Part shown: one piece after another, positions 1 through 35,764 of the stretch
Layout of the letters: the number at the start of each line of letters is the position of its first letter
Position numbering within the stretch: the first letter of the stretch is position 1
NCBI GenBank assembly: GCA_947652605.1
Contig: OX393581.1
Span: 30,560,788-30,624,787, forward strand
Direction: 5' to 3'
From: Elmis aenea
Taxonomy: Eukaryota; Arthropoda; Insecta; Coleoptera; Elmidae
DNA length: 64,000 nucleotides
The notes under the pieces: generated by a model
What the model was told of the DNA's origin: nothing
Seen by the model: the letters and a program-made list of their open reading frames with translations, nothing else
The model's database searches: none
Position numbers and translations under genes: made by a program

Positions 1-822
1 ATAAATACACTATCTAGATAACAGAAAACTAATCATATATTCGGTTAAAATTAATTTAGGCACGTTATCTGCCTGATTTTGGAAGCAAATTAATTGTTAT
101 TCATTTTATAATGTATACATTTGTTCTGCGTATTTATTTTAGTAATTCGAGTATTTTTCTAAACATTTTTAACATCGAAATAATATTTGCTATTAACATA
201 ATATTGCATTGCAAAAACTAAGTAAGCTGGGTTTATTTTAATGGTACCATGTCGTAACGATATTTGCTTCAACCAAATTTTAAAGTATTACTGTTATTAA
301 TTAAATAAAACTTAGTAACTTGCAATAATCGTGTAAAATCAAAATCAATTTAAAAAGGAGTGGCTGTTTGGAATGATTGTCAAAAAATCTATGTTGGTAA
401 AATCCACACATCAAAAATAAACCTCAGGCAATTTGCCATTTAGTGACATCTAACGTTATTTGTTCTACTTCAACATTTTTTAAAAATAGCTATGGAAATT
501 GCCTATTATTTGTATTAACTTAATCACAAACAATTAAAAAATATAATAATAAATGGTAAGAGCATGATAATGTTATTCTCAAGTAATTTTCAATAACTAA
601 ATTCGATCATAAGGTAAAACTGGTCTGTTGCGATTAATTATTAAATAACTCCTTTGCTACCCTAAAAAATCATCAAAAATAAAGTAGAGTGCAAGACTTT
701 TCAAAATAAAAAAGCTACTAACCTAAACCTGATCATCATTAATCAAGTTACAAGAATTTAAGTCGCTTCAATTCAAATAATTTGAAAGTACTTTACCAAT
801 GTGAACCTGATACTTTGTCGAC
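1..822. other. AT-rich flank without recognised gene
   Basis: I see no credible coding frame, RNA gene or clear repeat boundary here. It is the downstream flank of pecanex. Confidence 0.5.
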
Positions 823-1086
823 TTAAAATTGACTTTCAAGTTTCTTTAAAGTTTCAGGTAGAAAACGTTTTAACTTTTCACTGACAACGAATAATGCGAT
901 TTTTTTTGTGTACACATTTGACGTGAATGTGACACACAACTGAGTGACTTTGTGAAAAGTCAATAACGAGTAAGCGGAATCTGAAAAAGTTTGTAAATTC
1001 CTCGAATATATTGGAGTTATGATGTTCTGTGGAACACAGAAGATGACAAATATCGCGATAAGAATGCCCAACTGCTTCGACATCAT
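823..1086 (-). CDS. Small ORF, 87 aa, hydrophobic N-terminus, unknown
   Basis: The frame opens with ATG ATG and encodes 87 residues. Residues about 6-20 are strongly hydrophobic (LGILIAIFVIFCV), like a signal peptide or first membrane segment. The C-terminal part is mixed basic/hydrophobic and ends KRFLPETLKKLESQF. I do not recognise the family; the pattern of a hydrophobic block, then a second block, then K-K-I and a FLPE-like stretch faintly resembles an insect chemoreceptor N-terminal exon, but this is a guess. A diverged, broken relative lies at 12720-12963 on the same strand, and similarity extends into the upstream non-coding part (to about 1215). This supports a duplicated unit rather than a chance ORF. 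It may equally belong to a transposon or be a gene fragment. Confidence 0.35.
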   Translation of the reverse strand: MMSKQLGILIAIFVIFCVPQNIITPIYSRNLQTFSDSAYSLLTFHKVTQLCVTFTSNVYTKKIALFVVSEKLKRFLPETLKKLESQF

Positions 1087-1513
1087 ATTAAATATCTACT
1101 GTCTTCAATAAACTGGTCAAAATATGCATATGAAATTAAAGTCCAGCAACTTGAAGTCAAGTGACTTAAAATACAAGTAAGTTGACTAATAAGAACGAGG
1201 CTTTAGTTACAACAGAGAAAAAATATGAATAAAATTTAATACAAAACAAATGTAAAAATTCCTGAGTAATATAACTTTTTCAGGTCTTACATTTAAAAAA
1301 TAAATAACAACTTCATTTACGTTTATTAAGTATTTAATGCACTTGTTTAATCATTATAACGGCAGCAGTAAAAAAACTTAAAACATTAAAAAAGACTATG
1401 GTGTTTGCTACATTATCGATAAAAATCACATGCTACTTAGACATTCTCACAAGTTTGGTACATGTACCTTAATCCGTAAAGGATTTAAATATGTATACGA
1501 GAAACTGCACAAT

Positions 1514-1519
1514 TTTATT
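1514..1519 (-). terminator. Poly(A) signal of pecanex
   Basis: AATAAA on the minus strand, 38 bases after the pecanex stop codon. A second AATAAA lies at 1322-1327. Either could end the transcript. Confidence 0.5.
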
Positions 1520-1556
1520 ACCTATTATTTGTGTTATGATAGTGATTACATAAAGA

Positions 1557-25001
<23,445 letters not shown>

Positions 25002-28000
25002 ATGGGTGACATAAAGAAAATTTTTAAAGAGGCGGGAATACAAATTACTGCAGGAGGGTCAGCTGGTAAATAATTATTAAATAATCGTCACCCTTTCCAT
25101 GCACATTTAAATTTCTTCAGGTTTTGTGGAAGTATGCATTATGCACCCCTTAGATCTCATAAAAACCCGTCTTCAAATTCAATGTGGAAGACCTGCAACT
25201 ATAAATGATTCCTGTTATTACTCAGGCATATTTGACTGCTTTCGTAAAATGTATAAGCATGAAGGGTTAACGTCCTTTTGGAAAGGCATCTTGCCACCTA
25301 TTTTGGCTGAAACACCTAAACGAGCTGTTAAAGTAATAATACCTTTATGCATTAATAATTTTTTCCTAAAAAACTTTGTTTTCAGTTTGTTACGTTTGAG
25401 CAATATAAGAAACTTTTTATGTTTGGTTCACCCACAGCTACACCTTTGGTAAGAAATTTTTATTTGTAGATGCATATTTATTACGTGTGCTTGTATGATA
25501 ATAGTATATTTTACAAAAAGAGATTAAAGTCCAGTTTTTTCGTGAGGTGAGATTCGTTCATATTAACTCAATTTTAGTTTATGAGTTTAAGCTAAAAAAA
25601 TCGTAAATTTTACAATTTGATATTAACATTGAAATTATTTTCGCCACTAGAGACGAAAGTAAAACTTTCATGTAGGGTATAGCTATAGGCAGTGAGAAAA
25701 TGACAACTTTCATATACATAAGTAGAAAAAATAAATTTTTATTAATTGGCTTAGTGTGCCTTAAAAATAAGAATTTATTTTTATTCACATGTGTTTTTAA
25801 ATAATATTTGTATTAGTTCTTAACACCTTTGCATCCACTACAATCAGCAACTTCTTAATTGTTTTACTTTTTTTTTATACACAACAACCGATAAGAGACT
25901 GTAATTCCCAAAATAGTATAAAATAATGTCAATGATTAAAATACAAAACTTTTTGTCTGTGATTCTGACATTACATTTCTGATTTTTTATTAAGTGCATA
26001 TAAAAATATTTTATTTTGTTTTGAGCAACAGCCAAAAGCAGCAGACAGTTGGTCCAGTTAATACAAAAGCACCTTGCAACAAATTTATATTTATTGAGCT
26101 TCATTTTAAAGCTAATTTTAAAATGTGAGTAAATCATATGCTACACACAAATACTTTACAAAATATTATATACTTCAATGTTTTTTGTTTTATTGGCTCT
26201 CAGATACTAATAAAAATATTTTTAACCTTTTCGGTGCTTTGAACGAGTATACTCGCCAAATTTTTATGCGGCCCTAGGTGCTCGAGACGAGTTAACTAGC
26301 CCGAACGTTATCACATTTGAAAGTTAGGTGCACTGCAGGCACAGAAAAATTAAAAGCATTGCACACCGAAAAGGTTAAACTACCGTAAAGAAGTAAATAA
26401 ACATTGTTAGCAGTTTCAATTTTTTTTTTTAAATAAATGAAATTGACAAAAAGAATTACTGTAATTAAAAAATTTTACATCATATTTCATATCCTTAAAT
26501 TTTAATAACTTATTAATTTTTGTAAATATGTTATCCGAATCAGCGACAAGATAACAGTGTATTAATGGATCATTTTACGTGATATGAAAGAGTTATTTAA
26601 AAGCTTTTCTGTGTACCATAGAGATTAAGTGTTAAAACACTATTATCATTAGCCTGATATGAATTTCAAATCAAATATACCATGATGTTATGAACACTAT
26701 TTTTTATAAATACTAATGCCGAATTTACATTGATATAGTAGCTAAAGCAAGTTACTAAATCAAGTAAGTAAATTTAGCTACTTGCAACATGTAAACAGTT
26801 TCGTTTCGTACTTACACAAGTAAACAATTCAGTGACTTTTTGAGTAAAGTAAATGGAATTCATTTCTATTTACATAAGGCCGATATTTTATTTTCTGTTA
26901 ATTATTTAATAATTTCACTAAATTGGGTGTAGACCATACATACAGGGTTCTCATTTTTCAAAGGCCACTATGGGGATTTCGTAAACGGTAAGAATTATGA
27001 CTTCAGTTAAATTAGGGCAAATAATTGGGATTTTGATTTCTTGCAAAAAGTGGCCGTGAAAAAGTTTTTACAGAAATGAAATTCGACATCAAATAAAAAA
27101 GTTACCGGCAAAAAACAAAAATCCACTTTTTTACTCTTTCCCCTACATCTCAAAAACGAAAAAAGCTAGATAAGTTCTGTTTGCGTCAAATTATTAAGCA
27201 CCTGAATACACAACTTTGCCCCAATTTAACCGAAGTCGTAACTCGTACCGTTTACGAGATCCCCATAGTGGCCCTCGAAAAACGAGAACCCTGAATATTG
27301 TGTAGACACTCACTAAACCAAAATTTTGACAAGTTTTGTTACTTGATTAGTGACTTGCTTAAGCTACTATTCCAATTTAAATTCGGGATGTTCAAAATCT
27401 ACAAACAGAATACAAACCTACTTGTTTCTTTAGGCTTTTTCAGCCATTTACAGCTGTAACTTTTTTTTAAATTCATTTAAAAAAAATTAAGTAATTAAAG
27501 TGATGTTTTAAAATTATTTTGCTTTAACTTGTATGAACCGAATTTCATTATATCAATAAATGTTAAAAATTATCAAAAGATTACAAACATTTGCATGTTG
27601 ATTTTTAACTATTGCATAATCGATACATAAATTATGTAAATTGTTAAGCTACTACTGCAGTGTTATTTGTAGAGTACTCATTTATTATTGACTTAACAGT
27701 TCTTAAATGTAGCAAAGTACCATGTACTTCGATCATTATAGTTATGAAAGATATTAAATAAATGTATTTATCAATACTTTTTTAGTTAGCATGACTTGCT
27801 TGGTGTATTGTTTACAACAGTTTTATTTATATCAGCACTAAGAACTCCATAGCAACATTTATTTTTGTGAGAAAGTATAACTAAGTTGCATATTCTAAAT
27901 ATACAAGATTAATATTATTTGTTTTTTTAAATTTTTCCTAGATCAAATAACCGTTCTTTAAAAAAATATACATTAAAATTAATGAGCTATGTACCAGCAT

Positions 28001-31000
28001 TTGATGCTTATATGCAAAGTGCACACAATGTGCGTTGCAGGCTACTGTCCTAAATATAACTTCTTATTAGTAGTACAGCCATAAACTGTTGGCAAAAATT
28101 TGCATATTTGTCTAAATTTTTAAATACAGGAAAGTTTTTACGTTATTCTCATGCAAAGCATTAATTTGTTATTAAAGTTGTCTGACTTCCAGGTACCAAT
28201 TTCGTTAACATTTATTTTGCATTTCTTAAAAACATCTTATGCGAAGAAATATAAGTTAGTTTATCTCAAAATTTCTGCATTTAATCATTTTGTCTTGAAT
28301 TAAAAAAATATACTATTTCTCATTCAAATAATTTAATATTTAAAATGTACTTGTAAATCTAACCATTTCAAGCATGGTAGTACACAAAAACAAACAAATA
28401 AATCATTGCTGGATACAGGGGCGGGTCTAGGTTTTTCGCGGCCTAGGCTTATTGAAGTCCAATGGGGCCCCATTTTTTATTAGATTAAGAATCTTTAAAT
28501 TGGTGTTTAAAATTCATTTTTAATAACATCAAAATCAGAGTTGAAATATATTTATTTATAAAATGGTGTTGAATGACAAACACTATATCTTGTATATCAT
28601 TATTATTTTATTATTAATATTAACTATTTTTTACTATACGATAAGTGCTCATTGTTAATGAAAAAGTATTAAAAATTTAGGATAATAATTCAATTTTTGT
28701 GGTCCCTTGACATTTGGGGGCCCAGGACTTAAGCCCTATTAGGCCCTGGCTGCTGGCTGGATGAGGTAAACACTAACATTTTAATGTAAGGCAGTTAAAA
28801 ATAAATATAAAGTACAAAGTCTGCCAAATCCCTGTAATTTTTATTAAGCACAGAAAAAACTTTACGCACTAAAGTTTTAATGTTTACTTCTTATAAATAT
28901 TTTTAATAATAAAAATAAGACTGTACAAATATAGACTTCGTTGTTTTTAATACACCACCCTGCATATTGTAGAGTTTTTAAAATCTACTGTAATTTGCTT
29001 AAAAATAATATAGCACCCTTTATGCCTACTCTTATATTTTTTAATATACATATATCAATTTTTATAAATTTTTTGACAGTTGCAGCAATAATTAAAAAAC
29101 TTATTATCGGACTACTGTTTGTTTAAGTACAAATTTTATTCAAGAGAATTAATTCTCGACGTGTTAAAATAACCAGGGGTTTGGAGCAGTCCAATTTTTT
29201 AATTTCTCCTCTCCGGCATCAAAATGCCTGCTTCATCTCCACTCCATGCTCCAAATATTGTTAGCATAAAAAAAGGTTTTTTAAATAAAAAATTTGTTTT
29301 TAAAAACTTAGTTTTAATTTTATCGGATATGTGGAAGTTGGTCAAAAATTAAATATTTGACCCTAACAAACAAGTGAAGTTAAATAAATGTTTTGATCTT
29401 CAAAGGTTGAAAACAAGAGAGAGAAAATGTGTTTTTTTTTTAATTGTACATAATACACTGGAGTAGTGGAGCAATCAAAATTACTTGCTCCGGACTCCGC
29501 TCTGGCTCCGGGCAAAAGCCCATTGCTCCACTGCTCCGTGCTCCGCTCCAAGCCCCTAAAAATAACGAATGATTTTATCACAATTTTTGAATTTTAGAAA
29601 TAACTTTCGAAAACTCAAATACTTGAAACTTAGTTTTATTAAACAGAACAATATTTTATTGAAAATAGTCCTGAATTAAGTTCTCTTAAAATAAGATATA
29701 TGATATAGTTTATGCCCAAAATAAATGTATCAGTGTACATCAATAAACTAAAAAATTACTTTATTTTTTTATCTGTTGCTAATTTCTTAAAATATTTGAA
29801 GATTGCACAACCACATTTTAATAATAAAAGTTCAAATTATAATCCTAATTTTCATTTAATATAAACAATATAAACATAAAAAGTGAGAAGACATTTTATT
29901 GCTCATAATTTTTTTCCAAAAATAAACGAAACTCAACCAAAACATCGTACAACACTAAAATAATTAAAATAGTGCATTTTTGTGCATTTGTACATGTTAA
30001 ATCAGACAATTTATATAATTCTTAAGTAGTGTTTTTGGTGTAGACATTTTCATTGGCTGGATTGGGTGCTGGTATCACAGAAGCAATCTTTGTAAATCCT
30101 TTTGAAGTAGTCAAAGTTTCCTTACAAGCTAATAAGACTCGTAGCAAAGAAACACCTAGTACATGGAGTGTGACGAGGCAAATTATTCGGAAGGATGGAA
30201 TGGGTCTAAAAGGATTAAATAAAGGTATTACAGCCACAATAGCAAGGAATGGCACCTTTAACATGATTTACTTTGGTTTTTATCACTCGGTAAAAGGATT
30301 CTTACCAGAATATAAGGTAAACTAAGATTTTTATATTACTGAATATTAAATATTTCGATTCTTAGATGAACATTGTTCCATTTTTGTGGTGTTTGACATT
30401 AGGATGCGTCTTGCCATTGATTGGAAATATAAATAAAAATAAACCTATTGTGTAATTATGCAAATCAAATATAAGGAATTAAAGAAAAATAAGAATGACA
30501 AGTAAAAAAAGCAAGTTGAAAGTCTTTAAAACAATAATTATCATTAATTAATTTGCAATTTTTTGCAAATATAAATATATTATTCAAAAATATTTACTTT
30601 AATCTTTTAAATGAAAGAGAGTGTGTTTAAATATATAGATATAAGTTGAATTATTTGAAAAATGTATACAAAACAGTTTAAAATCGTCCTTATGTAAAAT
30701 AGCTCACTTTGGGCAAAAATTGATTTTATATATTTATGATCCTTTATTTTGAAACATGGTTTTAAAGTTTGACGTTTAATTTTTTATTTTAGCAACAGCT
30801 AATAATTTTGATTATTTTTATAAGTAATTTAATATGTGCCAATAGTAGTTAACAGAGATGGTTAATTTATTTGTGCCGCTTTGGATACACAACATTTAAA
30901 AAAAAAAATTGTTAATAAATAACGATTTTTGTTATTGCTTTTATAAATATGTGATGACTATAATACTATTGCCTAAAATAAGAGATAGATTCATCCTGTA

Positions 31001-34000
31001 CCTTCCATTATCTGTGTAGGTAAATCGTTTAATTTCATAAAACAACATTTTTACTTTGTTTCAGTGTTTTATTTGCATTAAGTTTTCAGTACATGTCTAT
31101 TTTATTTATATAACAGGCAGTAAAAAGGCAGTGATCTTTATCATATAAAAAGAGTAAAAACACCACAAATTGAGCAAAAATGTTTAATGGCTTTAACACA
31201 TACTACAACCATTGTGTGTGGTAGATGCAATTTTTTTTATTTTCATTGCCAATAAACCATTTAATTATGCCACTAATAATCGTTATTATATTAAAAAGTT
31301 TACATACAAAACGCTAACTGTTTGTATCTAGCTCAAAATAAAAGTGTACATTAAGGAATTCCACAATTATCAAATGCTGAAGTGTTTAATTGTATGAAAT
31401 CAAAATATACCTCTATCATAAATTGTACAGAATTACTTGCGTTAATTTAAGCTGCAGTTGGCCAATCTCCAAAAGTTTTTTAAAGACAGTTTTTGTGTCT
31501 TCTATTTTAATATACCAAAGCGCTTTGTCTTGTTACAGAGCATGATGTTAAAAATGTTTGAATATATTTATAGTCCAGTAGTATCACTTTATAAAAATAA
31601 TTTAAAGTTCACATACAGACTACTTTATTTTATTTATATGTGGGTGTAGTACAAGTTAAAATTTATTGCCAAAATAGCACTTTAAGCTTTCAATTTTTTA
31701 TTGAAACCACATGAACGTTGACTTCAATTTAATTTATTTTAATAATTAACTGTATTTTTTGCAATAATTATAAGAATTTGTTTTTAGGATCCAGTCCAAG
31801 AATTCTTAAGAAAAGTTGGAATAGGTTTTGTTTCTGGTACATTAGCTTCCTGCATTAATATTCCTTTTGATGTAGCCAAATCAAGAATTCAGGGGCCACA
31901 ACCTATACCTTGTGATGTTAAATATAAGGGAACTATTCAGTCTATGATCATTGTTTACAAAGAAGAAGGGTGCGTATTCTCTTAACAAACAAAAATTAAT
32001 AACAGTACCCTATAACAGTGATTCCCAACCTGTGGGGCGCCTCCCTTTAGGGGAGGGGGGGCGCGAAGGAAAGTGCAACTCGAAGGAAAAACTATTAATT
32101 GAAACAACATAAAAACAGTAACATCAAATATATTCTGAAAATGACAGCAGTCACACATTTGATTTAGCCTAATAATTAATGTTCCGGATTTCAATATTTT
32201 TTTGTTTTCATTTGCTAAAAAAAAAGATACTAACAAAAATACACATTTTTAAAATAGGATGTTTTGGCAGTACCTTTAACAAGGATTGGAAGGTGGGGTG
32301 CAATTAAAATTGATATGGAAAAAAGAGGCACAATAAAATTTGGTATGGAAAAGGGAAGTGCAAGTACAAAAAAGTTGAGAAATTATAAAACTACTGTGCC
32401 ATGAAATAAAACCAAATTTGGTATAGTAATTTTAAAATTTATCACTATTAACTTCAAAATAATAAATTTTATCATCTAACATATTTTAACACATTCAAAT
32501 TGTGAATTGTATCAAATATTAACAGATGAATATTAATATCCTGTTATTTTACAAATGTTTATTGAAATAATTTTTTCGACACAGTAGTTTTCCATATTTT
32601 TTATATCAAAATAAATAATAAAAGGAGTTTTATTTACATATAAGGCAGTGTTTCCCAACCTTTTCTGAATCATACTCCACCTCAACACTTTGAAGATTTT
32701 AATGCCCCCCTCTGGCATAACAATCAACCAAATTTCAAAAAACTTAATATAAAAGATACTTTAATTATTAAAAGACATAGGTAAAACAACAGTTTTTCAT
32801 TTAACTTTCTTCAATAAATATCAATAATACAGGCCAGGGTAAGGAGAGTCTTGAAACGATTGATTATCTTTATTTTCAAACCTTTTATTATTTTAATTAA
32901 AAAACTAAACAACTCAAAATGAAGATACATTATAGATAAAATACCACGTCTTCTACACAGGTTGGGAAACTCCCATATAAAACCAAATTAGGCTGTTCTA
33001 GTTCTGTGAATTATCCCGCTGATCGCGATAGGTCTAATAACCTTTCGCCATAAATTATTGCTACGTGGTGATAAGTTTATGACCGGTTCGTGCACAAGAT
33101 TCTGATAGAGTCAACAAGACTTATGAGCCTTTGCTAAAAAGTCTGCAAACTTTGAATTTAATCAATCAGTGGATGTACATAAAAGTATTTTAACCGAATT
33201 TTTAAGTAATGGGTAGTTCACACGGTGACACTAGACGGTTCTTAGACTTATCGCCATCTAGCGAAAATTCATCTCCAAAAGTTCCCAATTTTTTGATAGG
33301 CCGGTGTAGTAAACCCACGGTCTACTACACAGATTAGGAAGCCTGTCAAAAAAATCTGGAACTTATCGACATAAATTTCCGTTAGATGGCGATAAGTTTA
33401 AGAACCTGTGCTTGCACTAGGTTGGATCTTATTTTGAACAAAACTGACTTAAAAATTCGGTTAAAACATCTTTATATACAGGGTGTCACACAAAAAACGC
33501 CGCAAGCTGTAACTCCGTTGTTTGTGGTCCGATTTTGGTGAACCAAAAACTAAATGAAATGGCTCCTCAAATACTATAAACTGAATTGGATTTCAATTTT
33601 TTTCAAGTTCAACTTAAACGTCAAACAATAGTCAATTTTTTTTTCCAAATGGCATCTATTTTTTTTTACTAAATCTGGTAGACATTTTTTTTCTGAATTC
33701 AATGATGCAATCATAAGTTAATTTTAGTGCTAAACTAATAAGAAATAAAAAATAAAAGCCCAACTAAAATAGGTTAGGTTTCACAAAATTTTCAAGCGTG
33801 CGGTGGAAAACAATAAAAATATTAATCAACAAATGTCATTTAAACGTCATTGTGGTATTTTGAGTTAGTTTTTTAATTTATTTTGTTAACTTTATTTTAA
33901 AATAAAATCCGTGATGACCATGTTTCTGAATGTAGTTTTTTATTCTGCATACGAATATGTAAAAATATACAGGGCGATCCATTTAAAAAAAATTAAGTTA

Positions 34001-34630
34001 GGATCATATTCTGCCAAACCGGAAAAACAAAATAATTAAAAATTTCATCAATAATTTCTTAATTTTTGACCATATATTTAAGTCAACTTTAAAAAAAAAA
34101 ATTGAAAATAACCAAGATAATTAAACGTTTCGGGACTTTCTCCTGACCCTGTATATTACACTTTGTATATAACAAAATGCAATATTATTTTCTAATTGCC
34201 CCCCCAAAATATTCAAATTGCCCCCTTGGGAAACACTGGTCTAAACCAACTATGGTTTCCGTTTAAAAAATAATACAACTTTGGAATTTATCTCAGTAAC
34301 TAAGCAATATTTAAACAATTCAATGTCATCTTTAATAAAAATATCTACAATTTCTTTTTAAGTAACGTTTCGAAAATTCCACTTTAAAATAAGAAAACCT
34401 GGTCTTCCTTTTCATAATATTACATGACATTTCTCTTGCATTTGGTCGTATTGCTTAACAAAATATGCTTTTCAATTGTCAATAGCTTCAATTGTTAATT
34501 GTGTTACAGTGGAAGAGCTCTGTACAAAGGACTACTCCCAAAAGTCTTACGTTTAGGTCCAGGTGGAGCCATTATGTTGGTAGTATATGACTACATGTAT
34601 CACTATTTATTGGATAGATTCCCCAACTAA
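25002..34630 (+). CDS. SLC25A21: Mitochondrial 2-oxodicarboxylate carrier
   Basis: Inner-membrane carrier of the SLC25 family that exchanges 2-oxoadipate and 2-oxoglutarate, serving lysine and tryptophan breakdown (family knowledge). Exons: 25002-25065, 25121-25332, 25386-25448, 30044-30316, 31788-31969, 34510-34630; phases match and give 304 aa (human protein about 299). The three carrier signatures are all present: PLDLIK in exon 2, PFEVVK in exon 4 and PFDVAK in exon 5, each followed by a V/T-x-L/I-Q type stretch. Family-specific stretches include LAETPKRAVK, TFEQYKKLF, LAGLGAGITEAIFVNPFE and LYKGLLPKVLRLGPGG. The start context is CAAAATGGG. The first two introns are only 55 and 53 bp, while introns 3 and 5 are 4.6 and 2.5 kb and carry MITEs. 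Orthology to SLC25A21 (CG5254 in fly) is by motif reading, not by search. Confidence 0.93.
26226..26374. mobile_element. 149-bp piggyBac-like MITE, copy 1
   Basis: TTAA flanks (26222-26225, 26375-26378) enclose termini CCTTTTCGGTGC and its near complement CCGAAAAGG. A copy of exactly the same length in the opposite orientation lies at 55380-55528. The interior carries CGAGTATACTCG and GAGTTAACT, both self-complementary. It lies in carrier intron 3. Confidence 0.7.
26719..27387. mobile_element. TIR element with AAGTNACT-type words, interrupted
   Basis: Inverted ends of about 38 bp: CCGAATTTACATTGATATAG at the left, and CCGAATTTAAATTGGAATAG reading inward from the right. Just inside are ACTTGC, AAGTTACT, CAAGTAAG and GTGACTTG motifs. 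A separate MITE (26943-27293) has jumped into the middle. Confidence 0.65.
26943..27293. mobile_element. 351-bp foldback MITE, CAGGGTTCTC ends
   Basis: Both ends read CAGGGTTCTC inward, then GGCCACTATGGGGAT, and the arms continue through CGTAAACGGT and TTAAATTAGGGC or near matches. A fragment of the same kind of arm (TTTACGAGATTCC, AGTGGCCC) occurs near 42665-42690. Confidence 0.7.
27394..28407 (+). other. Carrier intron 3, plain AT-rich part
   Basis: No gene, RNA or bounded repeat recognised here. Confidence 0.4.
28416..28755. mobile_element. hAT-like MITE, CAGGGGCGGGTCTAGG start
   Basis: It begins CAGGGGCGGGTCTAGG and carries GGCCTAGG, GGGGCCC, GGGGGCCCAGG and TAGGCCCTGG words near its ends around an AT-rich centre. 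Flanks GCTGGATA (28408-28415) and GCTGGATG (28756-28763) match at 7 of 8 bases, as an ageing 8-bp duplication would. No coding capacity. Confidence 0.55.
29174..29558. mobile_element. hAT-like MITE packed with GGAGC words
   Basis: It begins CAGGGGTTTGGAGCAG and ends GCTCCAAGCCCCTA, flanked by perfect 8-bp duplications AAAATAAC (29166-29173, 29559-29566). Both terminal regions are crowded with CTCC, GCTCC, GGAGC and CTCCG words; the centre is AT-rich. Length is 385 bp. The 72-aa minus frame inside is not a gene. Confidence 0.75.
30317..31787 (+). other. Carrier intron 4, nothing recognised
   Basis: AT-rich intron of 1.47 kb. No bounded repeat or gene seen; short frames have no coding character. 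Confidence 0.5.
32019..32397. mobile_element. hAT-like element remnant
   Basis: The left end CAGTGATTCCCAACCTGTGG is a classic hAT terminus; the right end (reverse complemented) CAGTAGTTTTATAATTTCTCAA is a poorer match. There is no clear 8-bp duplication. The left end is G-rich (GGGGAGGGGGGGCGCG). It lies in carrier intron 5. Confidence 0.5.
33188..33467. mobile_element. MITE with TTATCGCC words
   Basis: The 19-bp inverted ends are TTTTAACCGAATTTTTAAG and its complement. Inside are CTTATCGCCATCTAGCG, CTTATCGACA and AGATGGCGATAAG, which are the same word in both orientations; related GTGATAAG and GCGATAGG lie just outside at 33020-33080, so an outer copy may surround it. Confidence 0.6.
33477..34154. 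mobile_element. TACAGGGTG-type ends within the hAT-like element
   Basis: TACAGGGTGTCACAC starts at 33477, TACAGGGCGATCC at 33969, and the inverted end GACCCTGTA closes at 34152. The region could be one element or two abutting ones; the arms do not pair well by eye. Confidence 0.4.
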
Positions 34631-34784
34631 CAAATTTAAAACAATAACATACGACCCCAGATTTACTAATGTGCCTTAACTATATAAGTATTATATACCT
34701 GCTTCTTTGCACACAATATAGAAATGCTCTTGTATTTTTAAATACTAACAATAATGTAGTATGCAATGCAATGCGTAGCTCATC

Positions 34785-34790
34785 AATAAA
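34785..34790 (+). terminator. Poly(A) signal candidate of the carrier
   Basis: AATAAA 155 bases after the stop codon. Further AATAAA hexamers occur at 35435-35440 and 35450-35455; the last is only 8 bases from the stop codon of the convergent gene. Confidence 0.45.
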
Positions 34791-35462
34791 CTATTTTAGC
34801 TAATTGTGTACGATAGCTCAATACATTGTGTTTTATATATATTTATCTGTAGCGAAATGTACAGATTAATATTTTATATTTGAATCTTAAAGTTACTGTT
34901 GTATAAATACTGCCATTTCAAACTAATTTTAGCCCGAAAGTTTTTAAGGCGATTGCAAAATTTAAATAATTGACATCTGAAAAATAAATATTATGAATTA
35001 AAAACTCTGGTTAAGTACAAAGCGGTGGTAACTTTTATAACCAATTATTGTTATTAATGTAAATTTGTTGCAGCTAATTGATTGTTAACTAACATTTAAT
35101 TTTTAGGTAGCTAAATCGTTAAGTAAAATTACTAATATTTTACGGTGTGGTATTATTATTTTGTACAGTACGTGCAATAAATATCAACTTATAATTATCA
35201 CAAAGTCAATTTAATGCCATGAGTTGAATTATTATTGTTAACATCTTTATAACAATACTTTTAAAACGAATCATTTTGTTATTTTGTTTTACAGTTTTAT
35301 ATAATAGTATGTAAGCATTTTATTTGGACAATACCTTATACATTTTATCCTTTTTTGTTAAGAACAATTACTATTTTGTTTTGTAAAGTTTTGATGTTTA
35401 TATTATGCAAATGTTAATGTTTTATAGTATTTTAAATAAATGAGTGATGAATAAAAATTTTG

Positions 35463-35764
35463 TTAAATGTCGAAACTTTGTTTTTCTAGATGCTTGTGTA
35501 GATCCACTAATTCTTCTTTTAGTTTCTCAAAAACATCTGAAAGACTAAAATTGTTGCATTATTATACTGTTTTAAAAATAATATCATATTCTACTGGTTT
35601 TCGAAAATTAAGTAATAATTTTGATTAAAGTAATTAGAAGTAATTTACGTTTTTGAACAAATATCTCACCTTTGTTGCGCTGGTGGTTTTTGATCTTCTG
35701 TACCTGTGCAAATGTTTCTTGTTTCAATATCTACTTGTGTTCCTATAGATTTCACATTTCTTTC
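35463..35764 (-). CDS. 3' end of an unrecognised gene (two exons)
   Basis: Two minus-strand exons join in phase: 35764-35670 (phase 0 in, 2 out, donor GGTGAG) and 35544-35463, which ends in TAA. The combined 58 residues read ERNVKSIGTQVDIET..., then a helical, charged tail DVFEKLKEELVDLHKHLEKQ that looks like a coiled coil, ending SFDI. The acceptor used is TTTTAG before TCTTTCAG; the second possible acceptor (CAG) would break the frame, which argues for real selection. Good splice sites and no in-frame stops support a true gene. I do not recognise the protein. The upstream part was not found; a possible 10-codon exon at 36165-36194 has a strong pyrimidine tract but remains speculative. The gene converges on the carrier gene and their 3' ends must nearly overlap. 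Confidence 0.55.

Larger units (their letters stand above)
32646..34240. mobile_element. hAT-like element, 1.6 kb, with inner insertions
   Basis: Ends are CAGTGTTTCCCAACC and, reverse complemented, CAGTGTTTCCCAAGGGGG. CCCCCC runs follow at each end (ATGCCCCCCTCTGG left, GCCCCCCCAAAATATTC right). No transposase frame. Its interior holds at least one other MITE (33188-33467) and TACAGGG-type ends (33477, 33969, and 34154 inverted). The flanking 8-mers match at only 4 of 8 bases, so I do not claim a target duplication. Confidence 0.55.
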
